Shown: in pieces, positions 17,708-23,428 of the stretch
Layout: every line of letters starts with the position of its first letter
How positions within the stretch are numbered: position 1 is the stretch's first letter
Assembly: GCA_018648445.1 (NCBI GenBank)
Contig: JABGRG010000056.1
Coordinates: forward strand, 1 to 23,428
DNA from: Rhodospirillales bacterium
GTDB taxonomy: Bacteria; Pseudomonadota; Alphaproteobacteria; Rhodospirillales_A; JACZKS01
Direction of reading: 5' to 3'
Length of the DNA stretch: 23,428 nucleotides
Made by a program: the position numbers and the translations under genes
Notes under the pieces: generated by a model
Told to the model about the DNA's origin: nothing
Database searches by the model: none
The model's input: the letters and a program-made list of their open reading frames with translations, nothing else

Positions 17708-18148
17708 ATGACCATGAAACTGACGGCCATGACGATGCTGTTGGGCCTGATGCTGGGGTTGGGCTCTTATGCCCTCGCTGCTGACGTGACGTCGCTGCGC
17801 GGCGAGCCCGGGCTAGCTGAAAGTGCCGCCGCGCCGGACCTGTTCAAGGTGGATGAAAGCGGCCCTGTTGAGCGGGCTTTCCGCCAACAGCCGCCGCTGG
17901 TTCCGCACCGGGTCGACAAATACGAAATCGATCTGAAAGTGAACCAGTGCCTGCGCTGCCATGACTGGCCAAATAACGTGAAGGAAAACGCGCCCAAGGT
18001 CAGCGAAACCCATTATCAGGATCGTGCGGGTGAACGGCTGGACTATGTGGCGGGAACCCGTTGGTTCTGTAATCAATGCCATGTGCCGCAAGCCGACGCC
18101 AAACCGCTGGTCGAGAACGTGTTCGAGCCGGCCGTGCTGGGCCGCTAA
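17708..18148 (+). CDS. napB: NapB, diheme cytochrome c subunit of periplasmic nitrate reductase
   Basis: This small periplasmic cytochrome transfers electrons from NapC to NapA, 146 aa. A Sec signal peptide (residues 1 to about 25, ending ALA-AD) precedes two heme-binding motifs, CLRCH (81-85) and CNQCH (121-125). His67 (LVPHRVD) and His102 (ETHYQDR) are at the positions of the distal heme ligands. A strong GAGGAGAG ribosome binding site precedes the ATG at 17708; a second in-frame ATG at codon 3 is also possible. The gene is 24 nt after napH. Confidence 0.95.
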   Translation: MTMKLTAMTMLLGLMLGLGSYALAADVTSLRGEPGLAESAAAPDLFKVDESGPVERAFRQQPPLVPHRVDKYEIDLKVNQCLRCHDWPNNVKENAPKVSETHYQDRAGERLDYVAGTRWFCNQCHVPQADAKPLVENVFEPAVLGR

Positions 18149-18196
18149 GCAGAGCCGCTCGTTGAAAACGGCGAAGCACCAAGAAGGGGATCGATC

Positions 18197-18850
18197 ATGA
18201 GCGACGATGTCAGCAAAAGCGGCGGTCTGTTAGGCCTAATCGGCAAAATCTGGAAATTCGTCTGGAGCCCGTCGGGCAGTATTTCCTTAGGATCGCTGCT
18301 GATCGGCGGTTTTGTCGCGGGTATTTTGTTCTGGGGCGGCTTCCACTGGTCGCTGGAGGTCACGAACACGGAGGACTTCTGCATTTCATGCCACGAAATG
18401 TCGGACAATGTGTTTGCCGAATATACCGGCTCGGTTCACGACAGCAATCCGAGCGGTGTGCGCGCCACCTGTCCCGACTGCCATGTGCCGCGCGACTGGC
18501 AACACAAGTTGCCGCGCAAGATTCAGGCGTCGAACGAACTTTGGCATTGGTTGAAGGGCACCATCGACACGCGCGAAAAGTTCGAAGGCAAGCGCCTGAC
18601 TCTGGCCAAGAACGTGTGGAAGGTGATGAAGGAGACGGACTCGCGCGAATGCCGCAACTGCCACGACTACGACTCCATGGACGTGTCCCTGCAGCCGCGC
18701 CGCGCCCGCAACCGTCACTTCGAAGCCGAAGAAGACGGTTCAACCTGCATTGATTGCCACAAGGGCATCGCTCATGAACTCCCCGCTGGCGCCCTGGACG
18801 CCGAACGCGAGCTAAACGAAACCTATCTGGCGATTGAGAAGAAGGAATAG
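18197..18850 (+). CDS. napC: NapC, membrane-anchored tetraheme cytochrome c quinol dehydrogenase
   Basis: This member of the NapC/NirT family oxidises menaquinol or ubiquinol and reduces NapB, 217 aa. One N-terminal membrane anchor (about residues 30-49, GSLLIGGFVAGILFWGG) is followed by a periplasmic domain with four CXXCH heme sites: CISCH (62-66), CPDCH (92-96), CRNCH (152-156) and CIDCH (184-188). HEM follows the first heme motif, consistent with the methionine-ligated heme 1 of the family. AAGGGG 9-14 nt before the ATG acts as ribosome binding site. It is the last nap gene; no cytochrome c maturation genes follow, unlike E. coli. Confidence 0.95.
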   Translation: MSDDVSKSGGLLGLIGKIWKFVWSPSGSISLGSLLIGGFVAGILFWGGFHWSLEVTNTEDFCISCHEMSDNVFAEYTGSVHDSNPSGVRATCPDCHVPRDWQHKLPRKIQASNELWHWLKGTIDTREKFEGKRLTLAKNVWKVMKETDSRECRNCHDYDSMDVSLQPRRARNRHFEAEEDGSTCIDCHKGIAHELPAGALDAERELNETYLAIEKKE

Positions 18851-18943
18851 CGTCCAAAACTCGTCATTTCAAACTCCTTGATACGGGTGCGGGAATGGTG
18901 TTGAAATTGCACTGGCGTACCGCTTGAAAAGGCCGCTTGTGCC

Positions 18944-20041
18944 ATGACGGATATTCTTCTTGAAACCGTTCGCGCGTTTGTGTTGTTGGGAATTGTGGTT
19001 TTCCTGGTGCAATCGGGACGCGACCGGTTCGAACAGTTCCGTAAGGGCTGGAATTTCATCATTTCGGGGTTCGGGCTTTTATTGTTCGGCAGCGTCCTCG
19101 ACATCAGCGACAACTTCGAGACCCTCAATCGGTTCGTCATTATCGGCGACACCGAGACAGAAGCATTCCTGGAGAAATTCGTCGGTTTTTTGGGCGGTTT
19201 CGTCCTTTTGGCCGTTGGGCTGTTCCAATGGGTTCCGGGGGTTCAGGGTCTGTCCGACCTTGTGGATACCCGTACCCGCGATTTTCAGGAAGCCAACAAT
19301 GCGTTGGTTTCGGAAATCGCCGAACGCAAACGGGCCGAGAAGGTAAAAGAGGATTTCGTCTCGACCGTCAGCCACGAACTTCGCACGCCGATGACCTCGA
19401 TCAAGGGATCGCTCGGCCTGATCCGATCCGGAACGACCGGCGAAGTGCCGGATGAATTCAGGTCGATGCTTGATATCGCCTACAACAATTCGGACCGCCT
19501 GATCCGCCTGATAAACGATATTCTCGACATCGGCAGGATCGAATCCGGCACGTTGGATCACCAAATGGCGCCGCTTGAGCTTGGCGGGTTGCTGGATGAC
19601 GCGCTTGACGCCAACGAAGGCTATGGGATTGAGTACAACGTTACCTTCGTACGATCCAACGATGCTCCGGACGCGCATGTTTACGGCGATCAGGACCGCC
19701 TGATACAGGTCATGACCAATCTGATTTCCAACGCCGCCAAATTTTCTTCGGAGAACGACCGGGTCGAGATTTCCCTGTCGCGCGGGAACGGTGGTTTCCG
19801 TATCGCCGTGACCGACCATGGCGCCGGCATTCCGGAGGATTTTCATGACAGGATATTCGGAAAATTCTCGCAAGCGGATGCCACCGATGCCCGCCGGAAG
19901 GGCGGCACCGGCCTGGGCCTCTATATTGCCAAGGCCATTGTTGAAAAACACGGCGGCACGATCGGTTTCGAGACCGGAACCGGCAAGGGAACGACGTTTT
20001 TCTTCGACCTGCCGGAGTGGAAAGGCAAAAGCGAAGCCTAG
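18944..20041 (+). CDS. Membrane sensor histidine kinase (orphan)
   Basis: This is a two-component sensor kinase, 365 aa. The N-terminal 100 residues hold three hydrophobic segments (about 8-23, 37-53, 79-97) with short loops and no sizeable periplasmic domain. A coiled linker (106-135) leads to the H-box FVSTVSHELRTPM with His144. ATP-binding motifs follow: N-box NLISNAAKF (259-267), G1 DHGAGIP (291-297), F-box FGKFSQAD (305-312) and G2 GGTGLGL (320-326). No response regulator or receiver domain occurs in the window. It lies 93 nt downstream of napC in the same direction, with no clear terminator between, so co-transcription with nap is possible but not shown. The start codon has only a weak ribosome binding site. 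The signal sensed is unknown. Confidence 0.9.
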   Translation: MTDILLETVRAFVLLGIVVFLVQSGRDRFEQFRKGWNFIISGFGLLLFGSVLDISDNFETLNRFVIIGDTETEAFLEKFVGFLGGFVLLAVGLFQWVPGVQGLSDLVDTRTRDFQEANNALVSEIAERKRAEKVKEDFVSTVSHELRTPMTSIKGSLGLIRSGTTGEVPDEFRSMLDIAYNNSDRLIRLINDILDIGRIESGTLDHQMAPLELGGLLDDALDANEGYGIEYNVTFVRSNDAPDAHVYGDQDRLIQVMTNLISNAAKFSSENDRVEISLSRGNGGFRIAVTDHGAGIPEDFHDRIFGKFSQADATDARRKGGTGLGLYIAKAIVEKHGGTIGFETGTGKGTTFFFDLPEWKGKSEA

Positions 20042-20042
20042 T

Positions 20043-20669
20043 TTATGGCGGCGCAGCCCGGTTCCTTGTTTTTTTTCGCCTAAATACCGCGCCGTAGTGG
20101 TAGGGCGGAAGTTCCACCGTTTCTTCAAGCCTGAACCCGGCGGGCGCGACAACCGCTTCGGTGTCAGAGGGGCTCATGCGCATGTCGCTTGCGGGGCCGC
20201 GCGGCTTGCCCAGAACCGGCGTTTCCTCGCGCGGGCGTTTGTGCCAGCTGATGATGGCGAAGCGGCCGCCTGTCGTTAAAACCTGCGCCACGCCTTGACA
20301 AAAAGCGGGTTGGTCGGGAATGCCGTGGAAGGTGTTGGCGATCAGCACGAAATCCGCTTTGCCGGGGATTTCATCGGCCAGCGCGCGGGCATCGGCTTCG
20401 ATCCAGATGCAAGCCCCTTCGTCCTGTACCGCAATCCTGGCCTGGGCCAGCATTTCGGGATCGAGATCAACCGCGTATACCCGGCCCGCGCTGCCTACGA
20501 TTCGGATCATTGGTGCGGTGAAGTATCCGTCGCCGCAGCAAAGATCGATTACCATCGTGCCTTCGCGGATACCAATGCGCCGCAACGTATCGGTCGGATC
20601 GGGCCACAGTTCGGCCCACCAGTCGGCGTCGGGCATTGATGTGGCTGGAAATATGCGTGCGTCCTTCAT
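20043..20669 (-). CDS. Class I SAM-dependent methyltransferase
   Basis: This is a predicted methyltransferase, 208 aa. The SAM-binding motif I is VIDLCCGDGYF (40-50), followed by an acidic loop VYAVDLDPEML (64-74) and a later LIANTFHGIPD segment. GGRFAIISWHKRPREETPVLG resembles the post-motif III region of the Ubie/menG-like group. A C-terminal LPPYHYGAVFRR is well formed. The start at ATG 20669 gives MKDARIFPATSMPDADWW, which reads as a natural N-terminus, although no strong ribosome binding site is visible. The frame remains open upstream into uvrB antisense sequence, and that extension was not used. It ends one base from the converging histidine kinase gene. The substrate is unknown. Confidence 0.83.
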   Translation of the reverse strand: MKDARIFPATSMPDADWWAELWPDPTDTLRRIGIREGTMVIDLCCGDGYFTAPMIRIVGSAGRVYAVDLDPEMLAQARIAVQDEGACIWIEADARALADEIPGKADFVLIANTFHGIPDQPAFCQGVAQVLTTGGRFAIISWHKRPREETPVLGKPRGPASDMRMSPSDTEAVVAPAGFRLEETVELPPYHYGAVFRRKKTRNRAAPP

Positions 20670-20750
20670 ACAGGAACTTGTAAATGTCTTTGGCGGATTT
20701 TTCCACGCCCGTTGACATAAGGTGCGCGCGGGTGCAAATGGAGAACGGCT

Positions 20751-20768
20751 AGGAGGAAGAAAAAATTG
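20751..20768 (+). promoter_or_regulatory. uvrB: Strong ribosome binding site fixing a TTG start for uvrB
   Basis: AGGAGG (20751-20756) stands 9 nt before TTG at 20766. The next residues [13 protein letters not shown] lead into the conserved UvrB N-terminal region, so the TTG start is the best supported one. Confidence 0.75.
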
Positions 20769-22916
20769 CGCCCCAGACTTGATGAATTCCCGCCGTTCGA
20801 ACCGCCCCGGCGCCCTCCCGTAGAAGGCGGCGCGGACTTCAAGCTGGTCAGCGACTACGCGCCCGCCGGCGATCAGCCGCAGGCCATCGAGGAATTGCTG
20901 GAAGGGGTCAATTCCGGCGAGGTCGATCAGGTGCTGCTGGGCGTGACGGGGTCGGGCAAGACCTTCACGGTTGCGCAAGTCATCGCGCAGGCTCGCCGCC
21001 CGGCTCTGGTGCTGGCTCCCAACAAAACCCTGGCCGCCCAGTTGTATGGCGAGATGAAGGCGTTTTTCCCGGAGAACGCCGTCGAATATTTTGTCTCGTA
21101 CTACGACTATTACCAGCCCGAAGCCTACGTCGCGCGCACCGACACCTACATCGAGAAAGACAGCTCGGTCAACGAACAGATCGACCGCATGCGCCATTCG
21201 GCCACGCGCGCGCTGTTGGAGCGGAACGACGTGATCATCGTGGCTTCGGTTTCGTGCATTTACGGCATCGGGTCGGTCGAAACCTATTCGCAGATGGTTG
21301 TTGAACTAACGTGCGGAATGGCCGTCGACGTGCGCGCCCTTCTTAGGCGGCTGGTCGAATTGCAGTACCGGCGCAACGATACCGATCTGCATCGCGGCGC
21401 GTTCCGGGTGCGCGGCGACGTGGTTGAACTTTTCCCGTCCCACTACGAAGACCGGGCGTGGCGGCTGTCGTTCTTCGGCGACGAACTGGAAGGGATTTGG
21501 GAGATCGACCCCCTGACCGGCGAGCGCACGGGGACGCTCGAATCGGTGACCATCTACCCCAATAGTCACTACGTCACCCCGCGCCCGACGCTGCTTCAGG
21601 CCATGCCCGCCATCAAGCAGGAAATGAAGGTGCGGGTCGATGACTTTTCCGCCGCGGGCAAGTATATCGAGGCCCAGCGTATACAGGAACGCACGACGTT
21701 CGATCTGGAGATGCTGGAAACCCAGGGGTTTTGTTCGGGCATTGAAAACTATTCGCGCTATCTGACCGGGCGCAATCCGGGCGAGCCGCCGCCAACGTTG
21801 TTTGAATACCTGCCCGAAAACGCGCTGCTGATCGTCGATGAAAGCCACGTCACGGTTCCGCAGATCGGGGGCATGTTCAAGGGCGACTTTAACCGCAAGG
21901 CAACGCTGGCCGAGTTCGGATTCCGTCTGCCCAGTTGCGTCGACAACCGGCCGCTCCGTTTCGAGGAATGGGAAGCCATGCGGCCGCAAACCATGTTCGT
22001 TTCGGCCACTCCCGGCCCGTGGGAGATGGAGCGCACGCAGGGCGTTTTCGTGGAACAGGTGGTGCGTCCCACCGGGCTGATCGACCCCGTGTGCGAGGTC
22101 CGCCCCGTGGAAAGCCAAGTCGACGATTTGCTGGGCGAGGTGAAGGATTGCGCGGCCAAGGGCAGGCGGGTGCTGGTCACAACCCTGACCAAGCGCATGG
22201 CCGAGGATTTGACCGAGTATCTGCACGAGCACGGCATTCGTGTGCGCTACATGCATTCCGACATCGATACCCTGGAGCGCATCGAGATCATCCGCGATCT
22301 TCGTCTGGGCGCGTTCGATGTGCTGGTTGGTATCAACCTGTTGCGCGAGGGCCTCGATATTCCGGAATGCGCGCTGGTCTGTATTCTGGACGCCGACAAG
22401 GAAGGCTTTTTGCGCTCCAAAACCAGCCTCGTGCAGACCATCGGCCGGGCGTCACGCAACATTGACGGGCGGGTCATCCTGTACGCCGACCGCATGACCC
22501 AATCTCTGGAATATGCCCTTGGCGAAACCAACCGACGTCGCGAGCGCCAGCAGGCCTTCAACGAAAAACACGGCATCACGCCCGAGACGGTCAAAAACAA
22601 TATCTCGGACGTTCTCGATAGCGTCTACGAACAGGACCACTACACGGTCGACACCGGCGTTTCCGGCGACAAACACCTGATCGGCCATAACCTGAAAGCC
22701 CATCTGGCCGATCTGGACAAGCGTATGAAGGCCGCCGCCGGCGAACTGGAATTCGAGGAAGCCGCCCGCCTGCGCGACGAAATTCGCAGGCTGGAAGCCA
22801 CCGATCTGGGGCTGGACAAGGCCGGAGCCGCCCCGCGTGCCGCAGCCCGTGCCGGATGGAAACCGCAAGACCGCAAAAAACACAAGAAAAAGCGCAAAAT
22901 GCGGCTGGGGATGTAG
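20766..22916 (+). CDS. uvrB: UvrB, excinuclease ABC subunit B
   Basis: This is the damage-verifying helicase-like subunit of nucleotide excision repair, 716 aa; it is loaded by UvrA and recruits UvrC. Walker A GVTGSGKT lies at 59-66, the DNA-clamping beta-hairpin region [11 protein letters not shown] at 112-122, and Walker B DESH at 358-361. Helicase motifs in the second half include [13 protein letters not shown] and QTIGRASRN. The C-terminal UVR motif that contacts UvrC is present ([20 protein letters not shown] onward). The extreme C-terminus is lysine-rich ([13 protein letters not shown]). The start is TTG with a strong ribosome binding site. Neighbours are unrelated. Confidence 0.97.
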   Translation: MRPRLDEFPPFEPPRRPPVEGGADFKLVSDYAPAGDQPQAIEELLEGVNSGEVDQVLLGVTGSGKTFTVAQVIAQARRPALVLAPNKTLAAQLYGEMKAFFPENAVEYFVSYYDYYQPEAYVARTDTYIEKDSSVNEQIDRMRHSATRALLERNDVIIVASVSCIYGIGSVETYSQMVVELTCGMAVDVRALLRRLVELQYRRNDTDLHRGAFRVRGDVVELFPSHYEDRAWRLSFFGDELEGIWEIDPLTGERTGTLESVTIYPNSHYVTPRPTLLQAMPAIKQEMKVRVDDFSAAGKYIEAQRIQERTTFDLEMLETQGFCSGIENYSRYLTGRNPGEPPPTLFEYLPENALLIVDESHVTVPQIGGMFKGDFNRKATLAEFGFRLPSCVDNRPLRFEEWEAMRPQTMFVSATPGPWEMERTQGVFVEQVVRPTGLIDPVCEVRPVESQVDDLLGEVKDCAAKGRRVLVTTLTKRMAEDLTEYLHEHGIRVRYMHSDIDTLERIEIIRDLRLGAFDVLVGINLLREGLDIPECALVCILDADKEGFLRSKTSLVQTIGRASRNIDGRVILYADRMTQSLEYALGETNRRRERQQAFNEKHGITPETVKNNISDVLDSVYEQDHYTVDTGVSGDKHLIGHNLKAHLADLDKRMKAAAGELEFEEAARLRDEIRRLEATDLGLDKAGAAPRAAARAGWKPQDRKKHKKKRKMRLGM

Positions 22917-22922
22917 AGCCGC
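22897..22922 (-). terminator. Possible terminator for the small minus-strand gene, overlapping the uvrB 3' end
   Basis: GCGGCT (22901-22906) pairs with AGCCGC (22917-22922). Read on the - strand, the stem is followed by ATTTTG and further T-rich sequence. It lies 14 nt after the stop of the small gene and overlaps the uvrB stop codon. The loop of 10 nt makes it less convincing than the others in this window. Confidence 0.4.
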
Positions 22923-22935
22923 ACTTCGCTGTTTC

Positions 22936-23385
22936 TCAACTCGGCGCTGGGCAGGTATGGCTTTCGTCGCTCAAATATTTTGCCACGCTCTCGGCCGATT
23001 CAAACTTAAAGCCGCTCAAGTGATAAATTTCGTTGAATACGGCAGCGTCCGACAGGAAGTCTGGTTGATTTCCTTCCGTCGGGCCTGCCGCCAAGGTTTT
23101 TTGCCAAAGGTAACAAACCTTGCGCAACTTGAACGCATCATCGACTTCACCGTCCGCCTTTTTGAGCGCGGCCGCCCGTCGAATATGGGCCTTCTGATTC
23201 TTGCTGTCCCGCACTGCCGCGCTGACAAGGGCCGACAGTTGGCCGAACCGGTCGTTATCGCGAACGGTTTGCATCTCTCGTTCCATAAATGCCGAGAAAT
23301 CTTCGAACCGGTCGTGAAAAGCAGGGCCTTCGCCGCCGAGCGAGCGGTCGATAGACAGCACCAGGTGGGTGTGCGCTGGATTCAA
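22936..23385 (-). CDS. Hypothetical protein, function not recognised (start uncertain)
   Basis: No family was recognised for this 149-aa soluble protein. It has no signal peptide or membrane segment, is rich in charged residues, and appears mostly helical (for example QLSALVSAAVRDSKNQKAHI and KADGEVDDAFKLRKVCYLW). The C-terminal part reads FNEIYHLSGFKFESAESVAKYL. The only start that gives the full length is a TTG preceded two codons earlier by an in-frame stop, with no ribosome binding site. An internal Met at codon 34 is an alternative. Translated sequence just before that stop (LEAFVKSLGVALEI) could be the tail of an upstream gene outside the window. Confidence that this is a real gene is moderate, based on its length and codon use. 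Confidence 0.55.
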   Translation of the reverse strand: MNPAHTHLVLSIDRSLGGEGPAFHDRFEDFSAFMEREMQTVRDNDRFGQLSALVSAAVRDSKNQKAHIRRAAALKKADGEVDDAFKLRKVCYLWQKTLAAGPTEGNQPDFLSDAAVFNEIYHLSGFKFESAESVAKYLSDESHTCPAPS

Positions 23386-23428
23386 ATTTCAAGTGCAACA
23401 CCCAATGATTTGACGAAGGCTTCCAATG

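Noticed and set aside
20467..20718. Alternative minus-strand frame starting MSTGVEKSAKDIYKFLYEG upstream of and overlapping the methyltransferase start
   Set aside because: The first 20 residues look protein-like and a frameshift was considered. However, the methyltransferase frame has its own Met leading straight into the conserved-looking segment, and the alternative frame soon loses coding character.
21306..22256. 316-codon minus-strand frame
   Set aside because: It is antisense to uvrB, whose frame carries all helicase motifs.

Overview
The window looks like chromosome of an alphaproteobacterium, most likely a Rhodospirillales member related to Magnetospirillum. This rests on a moderately high GC content (about 60% by eye), strong G/C at third codon positions in the core genes, and a periplasmic nitrate reductase operon in the order napFDAGHBC. 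The taxonomic placement is inference from gene content, not from a search.

Left block (1-6270, all +): a tripartite tricarboxylate transporter (TctC-like binding protein whose true start may lie just outside the window, TctB, TctA) is followed directly by two different S1-type sulfatases. Neither sulfatase has a signal peptide, so the simplest reading is uptake of an organosulfate or sulfated acid followed by cytoplasmic desulfation. No formylglycine-generating enzyme is present here. Two stem-loops, one a very strong terminator-like hairpin, separate tctC from tctB and probably set a high binding-protein:permease ratio.

Boundary block (6271-8150): a minus-strand tyrosine recombinase of the P4/DUF4102 type sits in gene-poor DNA. 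Its upstream side carries an 11-bp-phased direct repeat, an AT-rich stretch with two DnaA-box-like 9-mers, a hairpin and a strong terminator. No tRNA or att duplication could be recognised. The integrase suggests that the transporter-sulfatase block may belong to an island lying to its left.

Core block (8150-12472): a ZIP-family metal transporter (+) converges on an EF-G-like GTPase (-) with a non-canonical G domain; they share a bidirectional terminator. An aspartate aminotransferase (-) follows with its own terminator.

Nitrate block (12600-18850, +): an almost perfect FNR-type box lies about 70 bp upstream of napF. The napFDAGHBC genes are tightly packed with several start/stop overlaps. 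They encode the catalytic molybdoprotein NapA, its chaperone NapD, ferredoxin-type proteins NapF/G, the quinol-oxidising NapH and NapC, and diheme NapB. An orphan membrane histidine kinase follows.

Right block (20043-23428): a SAM-dependent methyltransferase (-) is divergent from uvrB (+, TTG start with a strong ribosome binding site). uvrB converges on a small gene of unknown function (-) at the window edge.
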